Source: Stackebrandtia nassauensis DSM 44728 (GTDB lineage: Bacteria > Actinomycetota > Actinomycetes > Mycobacteriales > Micromonosporaceae). From it: a stretch of DNA of 64,000 nucleotides. Positions 9,027 through 15,934 of this stretch are shown in pieces. The notes beneath the pieces are model-generated. The model did not search any database. It saw only the letters and a list, made by a program, of their open reading frames with translations, and was not told where the DNA came from. The number at the start of each line of letters is the position of its first letter. The first letter of the stretch is position 1. The DNA is taken from positions 4,526,001 to 4,590,000 of the forward strand of contig NC_013947.1 in the NCBI RefSeq assembly GCF_000024545.1, written 5' to 3'. The translations under genes were made by a program, and so were the position numbers.

Positions 9027-9473
9027 CTATCGGCGCGGTTGCCGCCGCGCGGTGCGCCAAACCTCGCCGTCGGGGGCGCCGTCGGGCATCTCCGCCCAGT
9101 CAGGACGCCACCTCTCCGAGGTCGGCCGGTGGCGCTGCGACTTCGGGCTATTTTCCCATGCTCGTGGGCTTGCGGCTAGGTACCGGGCGACAGCATCGCG
9201 GGCGTCGATCTCCGTCGGATACGCGCGATGCCACGCCCGCCCGGACAGACAGATTTTCACGACGACGCGCCCGTCGTAATGCTCGGTGAGCGCGATCAAT
9301 CCGCCAGCCGCCAGGCCGGGACCGACATCCTCGCGCCACATGCACAGCCACGTGTCCCACTGCACGTGTTCGCCGCGCACATGCTCACCACCCATGTCCA
9401 CCACACCCGGCATCATGCCCCCGATCGCATCGCCCCACATCAGGATTTCGTACGAAGGTTCGATTATTGGCAT
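9027..9473 (-). CDS. Hypothetical protein downstream of the lasso cluster
   Basis: A 148-residue frame on the same strand as the lasso operon, beyond its terminator. The central part reads like a real protein (GLIALTEHYDGRVVVKICLS, then AYPTEIDARDAVARYLAAS), with a Trp/Pro/Arg-rich tail. No ribosome site is evident at the first ATG, and later ATGs (residues 12, 20, 21, 27) are possible starts. No family was recognised; small proteins of this look occur in actinobacterial prophages. No functional link to the lasso peptide is implied. Confidence 0.45.
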   Translation of the reverse strand: MPIIEPSYEILMWGDAIGGMMPGVVDMGGEHVRGEHVQWDTWLCMWREDVGPGLAAGGLIALTEHYDGRVVVKICLSGRAWHRAYPTEIDARDAVARYLAASPRAWENSPKSQRHRPTSERWRPDWAEMPDGAPDGEVWRTARRQPRR

Positions 9474-9562
9474 GCGTCATCTAGGCTCGCTGCGGCTCCC
9501 CCAGATTGTCCGTGTTCTGGGTGCCGGGCCCCGCGCGGCGCCTCCCGTATCGCCTGCGCGAC

Positions 9563-9599
9563 GCCCGCCTCGGCTGATTCCCGTTCTGCCGAGGCGGGC
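9563..9599 (-). terminator. Hairpin ending the lasso operon
   Basis: A perfect 12-bp stem, GCCCGCCTCGGC / GCCGAGGCGGGC, with a 13-base loop begins 3 bases after the methyltransferase stop. It has no U-tract, as is usual in very GC-rich actinobacteria. Confidence 0.75.
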
Positions 9600-9601
9600 C
9601 C

Positions 9602-10582
9602 TTACTGACTGCGGCCCGTAACGGCGACAGTCCAACCGTCATCGTCGGGTGCGGTGGCGGCGGTGTAGTCGGCGAGCGTCGCATCGGCGGCGGGCAGGTC
9701 GGCGACGAGGGCGTCGCGGGTCTCGCTGGTGCCGTAGCTGAGGATGCCCTCGGGAGTGGCGACGGCGATGCTGTCGGGGGTGGCGTAGCCGATACCTCGG
9801 GTATGGCCGGTGTAGGCGGTGGCGAGCTGGTGGGGCCGCGCGGCGGCCAGCGCGGCGACCAGCACAGGAAACGATGCCGCTTCGGTGGTCATCGTGGTGG
9901 CGTGGTTCATCAGGCCGTCGAGCAATCGGGCCGCAGCGGCGCCGTTGTCGCGTACGGCGGGTGCCGACAACCACGCGGGGATGTCGCCGCCGGTGTCGGC
10001 GGTGGCGTCGAGGTAGAAGGCTGGTACGCGTTGATCGGCGGCGCTGGGGGTGAGGTCGACGAACGAACCCTCATGAACGTGGACCGTGGCGGGCTGGCCT
10101 CCGGTGACAGTCATTCGCACGGTCAGGTTGGCCATGGCGACGGGTGCGACTTTGACCGGGGTGACGATCACGCCGCCGTCGCGCATCTGACGCACCCACG
10201 GTGCCGGGATGACGCGGGGCGTGGTCCAGGCGATGAGTCGATCGAACGGCGCGGCGTCGGGTGCCCCAAGACCGCCATCGCCGCACATCACCGTCACTTG
10301 TGGCGTGTCGGCGAGTTTAGTCTCGGCGCGGGCGGCGACGGCCGGATCGACTTCGACCGATACCACCGCGCCGGTGGGCCCGACGACAGTTGCGGCGATC
10401 TTCGTCGAGTAGCCGCTACCGGTGCCGACCTCACACACCCGATGGCCGTTTTGGATATCGGCCAGTCGCAACAGGCTTTCGATGATGGCCGGGGCGCTGG
10501 ATTGCGGTAGGGGTCGCCCATCGGGTTCGTTCACGTACTGGTCGGTGTCGACAGCGGTAATGGCTTCGGCGAGCGTTGTCAC
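9602..10582 (-). CDS. Isoaspartyl-methyltransferase-like lasso tailoring enzyme (predicted aspartimide-forming)
   Basis: A 326-residue SAM methyltransferase of the protein-L-isoaspartate O-methyltransferase (PIMT) family. It has the N-terminal substrate segment (NEPDGRPLPQSSAPAIIESL), SAM motif I (VCEVGTGSGYSTKIAATVV), the acidic motif II (VVSVEVDP), and a post-domain of about 135 residues beyond the usual PIMT length. The start is GTG at 10582 with GAGGGG upstream, overlapping the B2 stop by 4 bases; the open frame runs further upstream but overlaps B2. Such extended PIMTs in lasso and lanthipeptide clusters methylate an Asp that then collapses to aspartimide (known for cellulonodin-2 and lihuanodin). 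Here it is the last gene of the operon, and the precursor core carries an in-ring Asp-Thr. The exact chemistry is inferred. Confidence 0.85.
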   Translation of the reverse strand: MTTLAEAITAVDTDQYVNEPDGRPLPQSSAPAIIESLLRLADIQNGHRVCEVGTGSGYSTKIAATVVGPTGAVVSVEVDPAVAARAETKLADTPQVTVMCGDGGLGAPDAAPFDRLIAWTTPRVIPAPWVRQMRDGGVIVTPVKVAPVAMANLTVRMTVTGGQPATVHVHEGSFVDLTPSAADQRVPAFYLDATADTGGDIPAWLSAPAVRDNGAAAARLLDGLMNHATTMTTEAASFPVLVAALAAARPHQLATAYTGHTRGIGYATPDSIAVATPEGILSYGTSETRDALVADLPAADATLADYTAATAPDDDGWTVAVTGRSQ

Positions 10583-11019
10583 GTGGTCGTCCCCTCGTGG
10601 TGGTGCGTGGTGAATAGAACATTGTAGGTAGTTGTGGGGTCGGCGGGTTCGCCCACGGGGCGCCCGTCGACTTGTATCCACGCATGCAAGGCGACGGGCT
10701 GGGTTTTGATGCCGTGGCACCATTCGACTCGCCTGCGGCGCAACCGCAGCAGCACGACGGCGGCGATGGACCGCTCAAGACAAGCCGCACGCACTGGCAC
10801 CCACCGACAGGCGGCATCGATGGCGGCCAGCACGGTCACGGCCTGGCGCTCGCTCGCAGGACGCACCGCCGGGCGACTGAGTCGGCGGGCGATGCTGCGG
10901 GTGCGGTGGAAGGCGATCAGCCGCACGGCGATGGAAACGGCGAACATGACCGCAACGGCAGCCAGGCGCAACAGCCAAGACACACGGGAGCCGGTTGTGG
11001 TGGACATGATCGCCGTCAT
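10579..11019 (-). CDS. Lasso leader peptidase B2 (transglutaminase-like)
   Basis: A 146-residue B2 protein of the transglutaminase-like cysteine protease family, which cuts the leader off the precursor. The catalytic set is visible: Cys in RAACLERSIAA, His in VALHAWIQ, Asp in VDGRPVGEP. The N-terminal 60 residues include a hydrophobic stretch (WLLRLAAVAVMFAVSIAVRL) that could anchor it near the membrane, a frequent feature of actinobacterial B2. It overlaps B1 by 4 bases (ATGA) and the methyltransferase by 4 bases, so the three are translationally coupled. Length and residues fit a working enzyme. Confidence 0.9.
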   Translation of the reverse strand: MTAIMSTTTGSRVSWLLRLAAVAVMFAVSIAVRLIAFHRTRSIARRLSRPAVRPASERQAVTVLAAIDAACRWVPVRAACLERSIAAVVLLRLRRRRVEWCHGIKTQPVALHAWIQVDGRPVGEPADPTTTYNVLFTTHHHEGTTT

Positions 11020-11282
11020 GACGCACCGCCGGTCATCACGCCGTAGTCGACAAGGGTGGCGGTGAAGTCGTCGAGGTCGGCGGCGATGGTCGTCGTTGAG
11101 ACGTCGAAATGTTCAGCCAGGACGGTCACGGCGGTATCGCGCTCGTGTTCGGACAGTGCCTTGACAAACGCGGCGGCGACCGCGTCGAGGTGGACGACAT
11201 CGCCGCCGGTGGGTGTTACGAGTGCGGCGCCGCCGTCGGGTAGGTCGGTGTAGCAGGTGCCAGGCGCGAGGACGGGTCGCAT
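11016..11282 (-). CDS. Lasso leader-binding protein B1 (PqqD/RRE)
   Basis: An 88-residue PqqD-like RiPP recognition element that binds the precursor leader and presents it to B2 and the cyclase. The sequence after the chosen ATG shows the PqqD winged-helix pattern (DGGAALVTPTGGDVVHLDAV, then VLAEHFDVSTTTIAADLDDF). A longer frame reaches 11351, but ATG at 11282 gives the family's normal length and N-terminus (MRPVLAPGTCYTDLPDGG). Even so, the gene overlaps the end of the cyclase gene by 67 bases, unusually long for this operon, where other junctions are 4 bases. Confidence 0.88.
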   Translation of the reverse strand: MRPVLAPGTCYTDLPDGGAALVTPTGGDVVHLDAVAAAFVKALSEHERDTAVTVLAEHFDVSTTTIAADLDDFTATLVDYGVMTGGAS

Positions 11283-13108
11283 GGTAGGTACTCCATTTCG
11301 GATGCGGTGAGAATCGACCAGGTGACCGGCGTCGAGGACTGGCGTAGCCACGCCTCGGCGGCCAAGAACCGGGCCAGCGCGGGGACAGGTGCTTTGATGC
11401 CGACAGCGGCGGTGGAAAGGGTGCGACGGATGGGGTCACGGTCGACGAGTCCGGCGGCGGCGAGGCGGCTGGATTCGACCAGGTCGCGAAGTTGCTCGAC
11501 GGCATCGGCGAGACCCCGGTACGCCAACGAGGTGTAATCGCCCTTCGTGGACCGCTGGTGTATTGCTGCGGGTAGCCAGGGCGCGGCGGCGTCGGCGAGC
11601 GCGGGTTTTTGACGTAGCGGCGAATGGCGGTGATACGCGGGAACCGCGAGGAACGCGGCGGCGACGTCGGCGTCGAGAAACGGCGCGGCCAAACCGAACC
11701 CGTGAGCCGTTGCGAGGTCGACCTCGCAACGATGCGCGGCGGCGGATTCGCGGATCATGCCCAGCGCGACCGCATCCGACCCCGACAGGCCGGTCTGGCT
11801 CGGGCCGGGATCGGCTGCTAGGGCCTCAGCCAGGACGCCGCGCCCATCCCTGGTCAGCCACGCGGCCACCGGTGACGGTTCTATGTAGGCGACGTGGTCA
11901 CTCCACACCGGGGCCGAACGAGTGAGGGCCGGGGCGCGGAGTGCGGCGAGGTGCTCGGCGAGTTGCCGAGCTGGGCCGTGCTGGGCGGTGCGGGCGGCGT
12001 TGATCAGGAGACGGGCGAGCGGCTGGTGCCGCAACTTGGCCCATCCGGCGGCGTGCCTCCACAGGGTTCGCCATTGTCGATCGGCGGCGAGGTCGGCTAG
12101 GTAGCACGGTGGAGCGAGGACGACGGCATCGGCGCCGCTGCCGGTCAAGTGCACGCCGGTGCCGAAATCACCGATTCGCTCGAACCACCACGACAAGCGG
12201 GCGTGATTGACCATGTCGGAAAACGGTTCGTCGGTGGCCGGAGCGCGCGTCATGGCCGTGAAAGGGTCGACCTCATCGTCGAGGTTCCATTCATGATGGA
12301 CAGTCCCGAACGACTCGGCGGCGATGCGGGCGTACGCCACGTCGTCGCAGGCTTGGCCGGGCGGTACCAAGGTCGCTGTCGTGACGGTGGTGGACGCGGC
12401 GGCGATACCAGTCACGGAGGTGGAATCAAACCCGCCCGACAAGTCCGCCGACACCGACTGTCCGGCCGTCCGTTCGGTCACAGCGGTACGCAACCGTTCC
12501 CGCAGCACCTCGACATGCTCGCCCCCTCGATACTCGGGAATCGCCAACGGTTGGGCCGCTTGCCTTACCGACCCGTCGGCGTCGACGATCAGCGCTCGGC
12601 CGGGGCCGATACGCGAGATACGCGACCACGGCGAAGCGTTCAGATGCGACGGGCGTCCGGCTGGGGAAGCCAGCCACGACACCAGCCAATCGAGTTCGCG
12701 GCACCCGCCGACCAGACTCGCCAACACCGCGCCGTGCGAAGCGAACACCACGCCGTGCTCGGTCAGCGTGTAGAACACCGGGGCGTTGCCGACCGGGTCG
12801 GGACACACGACGCTGACCGAGGGACTGTGGACGACAACGGCGCCATTGATGGCCAGCGGGGCGACTGTTCGCGGGTCGAAAGTGGTAGTGAAGCGGGCGG
12901 CAGCCTCGGCCAGCGCCCCGCGTTCGGGGATGCGGTCGCCCCAGGCCACCGCCCGCCAATCGGGGCCGGTGATTGTCCGTGCTGACGTAGCCCCCAACGA
13001 CCAGATCGCGAAGCGATCACCCCGGCTCACCAACCGCGCCCCATCGAGGCGATGGACCACGGTGGTACCGGGAACGGCGATGTGTCCCACCATCACGCGC
13101 ACAGACAT
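11216..13108 (-). CDS. Lasso cyclase C (asparagine synthetase-like)
   Basis: A 630-residue macrolactam synthetase homologous to asparagine synthetase B. It adenylates the ring Asp side chain of the precursor and closes the lasso on the freed N-terminus. An N-terminal Ntn-like domain lacking the catalytic Cys (residues 1-190) is followed by the ATP-pyrophosphatase domain with the PP-loop ADLSGGFDSTSV (about residue 227) and the later motifs LTGSGADAV, AAPFLDADVAAAFL and RSTKGDYTS. The start is ATG at 13108, with GTG at 13111 also possible; a GGGGG ribosome site lies upstream and the precursor ends 12 bases before. With B1, B2 and a precursor adjacent, the lasso assignment is firm. Confidence 0.93.
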   Translation of the reverse strand: MSVRVMVGHIAVPGTTVVHRLDGARLVSRGDRFAIWSLGATSARTITGPDWRAVAWGDRIPERGALAEAAARFTTTFDPRTVAPLAINGAVVVHSPSVSVVCPDPVGNAPVFYTLTEHGVVFASHGAVLASLVGGCRELDWLVSWLASPAGRPSHLNASPWSRISRIGPGRALIVDADGSVRQAAQPLAIPEYRGGEHVEVLRERLRTAVTERTAGQSVSADLSGGFDSTSVTGIAAASTTVTTATLVPPGQACDDVAYARIAAESFGTVHHEWNLDDEVDPFTAMTRAPATDEPFSDMVNHARLSWWFERIGDFGTGVHLTGSGADAVVLAPPCYLADLAADRQWRTLWRHAAGWAKLRHQPLARLLINAARTAQHGPARQLAEHLAALRAPALTRSAPVWSDHVAYIEPSPVAAWLTRDGRGVLAEALAADPGPSQTGLSGSDAVALGMIRESAAAHRCEVDLATAHGFGLAAPFLDADVAAAFLAVPAYHRHSPLRQKPALADAAAPWLPAAIHQRSTKGDYTSLAYRGLADAVEQLRDLVESSRLAAAGLVDRDPIRRTLSTAAVGIKAPVPALARFLAAEAWLRQSSTPVTWSILTASEMEYLPCDPSSRLAPATPTYPTAAPHS

Positions 13109-13120
13109 CACAACCCCCGT

Positions 13121-13255
13121 TTAGTAGTAGTACTGGCGGCTGTCGTGAGTGTCGTTGTACTGCCCGCCGTTGGTCAGCTTCACCGCGTCGCCCAGCAGCG
13201 TCACGGTCGGGCGGGCGTAACGGGTGCGCCGCGCGGGCGTTTTCTTGGTGTTCAT
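13121..13255 (-). CDS. Lasso peptide precursor A
   Basis: A 44-codon gene with GGAGG 8 bases before its ATG, first in the operon. The leader carries the conserved Tyr-x-x-Pro (YARP, residues 13-16), the following hydrophobic and Gly positions (TVTLLGD) that bind B1, and Thr at leader position -2 (KLTN). Cleavage after Asn29 gives the 15-residue core GGQYNDTHDSRQYYY. Gly1 and Asp9 would form a 9-membered ring (Asp9 side chain), leaving the tail SRQYYY with bulky Tyr residues as steric plugs. The ring contains Asp6-Thr7, the dyad modified in aspartimide lasso peptides. A ring starting at Gly2 and closing on the same Asp (8 members) is less likely given the Thr -2 rule. Confidence 0.9.
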   Translation of the reverse strand: MNTKKTPARRTRYARPTVTLLGDAVKLTNGGQYNDTHDSRQYYY

Positions 13256-13468
13256 GGTGTCGACCTCCATCGATCGGAACTGATCGCCGGATATCCGGCA
13301 CCCTTGACGCTATGGCTGATCCGGTGCTGTGAGGTGTCCCGTGGTGTCCCAGCCACACACCGACACCCCTCCGGAAGTAGGACGCGACGTCCCACCCAAT
13401 GCCCTGCGAGGTTTGGTATGCACGGGCAAGGCCGTAACGTGGAAGGCAGCACACCAAAAGGGGCAGGC
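13256..13468. promoter_or_regulatory. Divergent promoter region of the lasso operon and its XRE regulator
   Basis: This 213-base gap separates the precursor (minus) from the XRE-TPR gene (plus). Two features may be operators: a perfect palindrome CCGGATATCCGG (13287-13298), and a direct repeat GGTGTCCC / GGTGTCCC (13333-13340 and 13343-13350) spaced 10 bases, one helix turn. TTGACG at 13304 could be a -35 for the plus strand, but no clear -10 follows. Assignment of these sites to the regulator is inference. Confidence 0.45.
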
Positions 13469-14662
13469 ATGGCAGACACGACACCCGGCAAGGTGATCCG
13501 CGGGGGCCGACAACGCCGTCGCATGACACAGGCCGCACTCGCCGAGTCCGCGGGCGTGTCCATCGACCTGGTTCGCAAACTGGAACAGGGACAGCGGAAC
13601 TCCGCGCGCATAGATTCGCTGATGGCCATTGCCAACGCACTCGACATGCCCGTCGGCGACCTCATCGGCAAACCACGCGGTTTGACCGTCGGCGCCGAAA
13701 ACGGCGAGGTTCTGCACTTGCGCCGCGCGATCCTCGGCATCACCCCGCACAGCGGCGAACCGCCCAGCCTTGCCGATCTTCGCGCCCAACTGGGCGAGTT
13801 GTGGGACATGTATTGGCACGGCCGTTACGCCGTCCTGGCGCGCAGCCTGCCCGGCCACATCACCGCCGCCCGCGCGCTCGCGCACTCGGCGAGCGGCACC
13901 GTCGCCCGGCACGCGCACACCGGAATCGCCGAAGCTCTGCAACTGACCGCATCGCTGCTAACCCACCTCGCTCACGAAGACCTTGCCCAGCTCGCACTCA
14001 CCCACGCCACCGCCGCCGCCGACGCTGCCGACGACCCTCTACTCGTCGCCTCGATGCAAGCCACCCGCACATGGGTGCTGACCCGGCAAGGTCTGTGGAG
14101 CGAGGCCGAAACCATCGCCGCCACCACCGCCGACGAGGTCGAACCGAAACTATCCACCGGGACTGTTGACCAGCTCGCCGTATGGGGCGAACTGTTGCGA
14201 TACACCGCCTTGAGTCTCACTCGCGCCGGACGCCACACCGAGGCCACCGACGCCCAGCAGCTACTCGACGCCGCCGCCGCCCGCATGGGTAGCGACCGCG
14301 CATCGAAGTACACCGGTATCGCGTTCGGACCCACCGTCGCAGCCATGCGCGCCGTCGACGCCGCCGTCGCCGCCGACAAACCCCGCCACGCCCTCGACCT
14401 CGCCCGCCGTGTCACCACCCCCGACGCCGTCCCACCCGCGATGCACGCCCGATACCTGCTGACCGTCGCCTACGCCCAAACCCTCGACTGGCGCAACACC
14501 GACGCCGTCAACACCATCCGGCACGCCGAATCCATCACCCCCGAACTTTTGCCGCACCAAACCCTCGCCCGCGTCCTTGTCGCCGAGCTACTGCCACGCC
14601 GCCGCACCCAACGCCTACCCGGTCTCGTGCCGCTGGCCCAACGCATCGGCGTCACCGGCTGA
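13469..14662 (+). CDS. XRE-family regulator with TPR-like C-terminus, divergent from the lasso operon
   Basis: A 397-residue protein. Residues about 9-65 form an XRE helix-turn-helix (RRRMTQAALAESAGVSIDLV, then KLEQGQRNSARIDSLMAIAN), and the remainder is an alanine-rich helical repeat region like the TPR sensor domains of actinobacterial pathway-specific regulators. The ATG at 13469 has AAAAGGGGC just upstream; a longer frame from 13052 overlaps the precursor and is discounted. Divergence from the lasso operon across 213 bases makes control of that operon its most likely job, by analogy with XRE-TPR regulators beside other RiPP clusters. Activation versus repression cannot be told. Confidence 0.8.
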   Translation: MADTTPGKVIRGGRQRRRMTQAALAESAGVSIDLVRKLEQGQRNSARIDSLMAIANALDMPVGDLIGKPRGLTVGAENGEVLHLRRAILGITPHSGEPPSLADLRAQLGELWDMYWHGRYAVLARSLPGHITAARALAHSASGTVARHAHTGIAEALQLTASLLTHLAHEDLAQLALTHATAAADAADDPLLVASMQATRTWVLTRQGLWSEAETIAATTADEVEPKLSTGTVDQLAVWGELLRYTALSLTRAGRHTEATDAQQLLDAAAARMGSDRASKYTGIAFGPTVAAMRAVDAAVAADKPRHALDLARRVTTPDAVPPAMHARYLLTVAYAQTLDWRNTDAVNTIRHAESITPELLPHQTLARVLVAELLPRRRTQRLPGLVPLAQRIGVTG

Positions 14663-14733
14663 CCCCATTGGTAGGCACTCCCGAGTTCGTGCCACACCAG
14701 ACAGCGCTAAAGGGACGTAGCGGCGCGTCTGTA

Positions 14734-14739
14734 TAGTCT
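14734..14739 (+). promoter_or_regulatory. Candidate -10 element for the DUF2637-like gene
   Basis: TATAGT stands out in an otherwise GC-rich gap of 170 bases before the membrane-protein gene; its -35 partner is weak. Between it and the start there is an imperfect hairpin (GGCCCC ... GGGCC, around 14763-14800) in the untranslated leader. Confidence 0.35.
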
Positions 14740-14832
14740 TGGGCCACAACAGAAAACGAAGCGGCCCCGGTCGGTGTTGGTAGCACCTCCCAGGGCCTCG
14801 CAAAAATCGGAACTGTATAGGAGTCCCGAAAG

Positions 14833-15582
14833 ATGCGTCACCCCAACGCTAACACCAGTGCCCGCACGGTCTTTCTAGCCATCGGCAAATGGACGGCCCT
14901 TGTCGCCGCCGCGTTCCTCACCGCCAAGGGCGAGCACGAGCTCGCGCTACTCATCGGCATTCACGACCCGTACGCCTGGCTGTTCCCCGTCGCCCTCGAC
15001 GTATACGCCGCCGTCGCATTCGCCACCCACGCCAACCGCGAGGCCAACATCGCCCTCGCCCTCATGGTCGTGTGCCAGTCCATCACCCACATTCAAAGCG
15101 CCGGGCCCGACAACCTGTGGTCCGTCGTCCTGACCGTCGCCGTGTCGGCGGTACCCCCGATCATCTGTCAACGCGTACACCACCTCGGCACCAACACCAG
15201 CGACGAAACCAAACCCGCACCACAGCCCGCCGCCAAGACCGTCGACCCCGAACCCGTCGCCGTTACGGTGCCAGCGCTGACCGCCCACCCGCTGCCGTGG
15301 CCAACCGCCCGCGCCGAAACCGTCCTCGCCGAGATCGCCGCCGCAACCCAGACCACAACTAACCCAGCGGCGACCACCGGAACGACTCGACGCCCGGCCA
15401 AACGCGCGCCACGCAAGACACGCGAGCAACGCCTTGCCGACCTCCGCGCCATCATCACCGCCCGCCCCACCGTCGACCAAACCGACGCCGCCCGGCACAT
15501 GGGAGTCAGCGAGCGCTACGTACGAAATCTCTTCCCCGGCTCGTGGGATGACTTCCGGGCCACTGTCGCCGCCACTGGCTAG
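14833..15582 (+). CDS. DUF2637-like membrane protein with C-terminal helix-turn-helix
   Basis: A 249-residue protein with AGGAG 8 bases before ATG. Residues 10-120 hold several hydrophobic segments (WTALVAAAFLTAKGEHELAL, WLFPVALDVYAAVAFATHAN) in the pattern of DUF2637 proteins from actinobacterial integrative elements and plasmids. A Pro/Ala-rich linker follows. The last 60 residues (REQRLADLRAIITARPTVDQ, then AARHMGVSERYVRNLFPGSW) form a DNA-binding helix-turn-helix. Such proteins are linked to element maintenance or transfer, with unknown mechanism. It is monocistronic and followed directly by a terminator. Confidence 0.7.
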   Translation: MRHPNANTSARTVFLAIGKWTALVAAAFLTAKGEHELALLIGIHDPYAWLFPVALDVYAAVAFATHANREANIALALMVVCQSITHIQSAGPDNLWSVVLTVAVSAVPPIICQRVHHLGTNTSDETKPAPQPAAKTVDPEPVAVTVPALTAHPLPWPTARAETVLAEIAAATQTTTNPAATTGTTRRPAKRAPRKTREQRLADLRAIITARPTVDQTDAARHMGVSERYVRNLFPGSWDDFRATVAATG

Positions 15583-15592
15583 ATACTCAAAC

Positions 15593-15626
15593 CGGCCCGC
15601 CACCTCGTAAAAAGGTGTGCGGGCCG
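15593..15626. terminator. Hairpin after the DUF2637-like gene
   Basis: CGGCCCGC / GCGGGCCG with a further ACCT / AGGT pairing inside gives a strong near-perfect stem between two convergent genes; it could act in both directions. Confidence 0.8.
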
Positions 15627-15654
15627 ATTGCTGCCTGTAAACGTGCGCACGGCA

Positions 15655-15676
15655 TAAAAACAGGGCGATAGCCCCC
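15655..15676 (-). terminator. U-tract terminator of the XRE-DUF5753-DUF397 gene
   Basis: On the minus strand GGGC-TATC-GCCC is followed by CTGTTTTTAT: a short stem with a real U-run, rare in this GC-rich window. It lies about 45 bases after the gene's stop. Confidence 0.65.
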
Positions 15677-15718
15677 TATGGAGAGGGGCCACGCCCGCGC
15701 ATGGTTTATTCGCGCGAG

Positions 15719-15934
15719 TTAGCCGGTCTTGTCGTTGTTGGCGATTGCAAGAAGAAAGTTCTTCCACTCGGTACTTGAGACTGAGAGTGTGGGGAACGTT
15801 CCTGTAGTGTCGAGCTTGGAGTCACGCACGTAGACTGACTCGACTAGGGCAACCTCCACGCAGTTGCCGTTGGCTTGGGTTCGTCTGCCCTTGCGCCATC
15901 GGGCACGGGCCAGGTCGTCACCTTGCGCGGCCAT
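15719..15934 (-). CDS. Candidate internally initiated DUF397 protein
   Basis: Inside the fused gene an in-frame ATG (beginning MAAQGDDLARARWRKG) is preceded by a perfect AAGGAGG at 7 bases. It would yield a free 71-residue DUF397 protein, the normal size for this family. The site looks like the original start of a separate downstream gene whose upstream neighbour has lost its stop codon. If both starts are used, one frame makes the long fusion and the short partner. Confidence 0.55.
   Translation of the reverse strand: MAAQGDDLARARWRKGRRTQANGNCVEVALVESVYVRDSKLDTTGTFPTLSVSSTEWKNFLLAIANNDKTG

Noticed and set aside
8725-9060. Minus-strand frame of 111 residues in the same patch
   Set aside because: Ser/Arg-rich without motif or ribosome site, and codon positions show no bias.
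8654-9289. Plus-strand frame of 211 residues through the low-GC patch
   Set aside because: It starts inside the terminator of the tail operon, turns into Arg/Pro-rich shadow sequence opposite the minus-strand hypothetical gene, and shows no motif.
9602-9604. Possibility that the PIMT-like gene is a housekeeping protein-repair enzyme
   Set aside because: Its start overlaps B2, it has a long extra C-terminal domain, and it ends at the operon's terminator; a tailoring role is far more likely.
13121-13132. Tyr-Tyr-Tyr ending as a low-complexity artefact
   Set aside because: It lies in a frame with leader motifs, ribosome site and operon context, and aromatic plugs at the tail are typical of lasso peptides.
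13052-13468. Upstream extension of the XRE-TPR frame
   Set aside because: It runs antisense through the lasso precursor and the regulatory gap; the ATG at 13469 has its own ribosome site.
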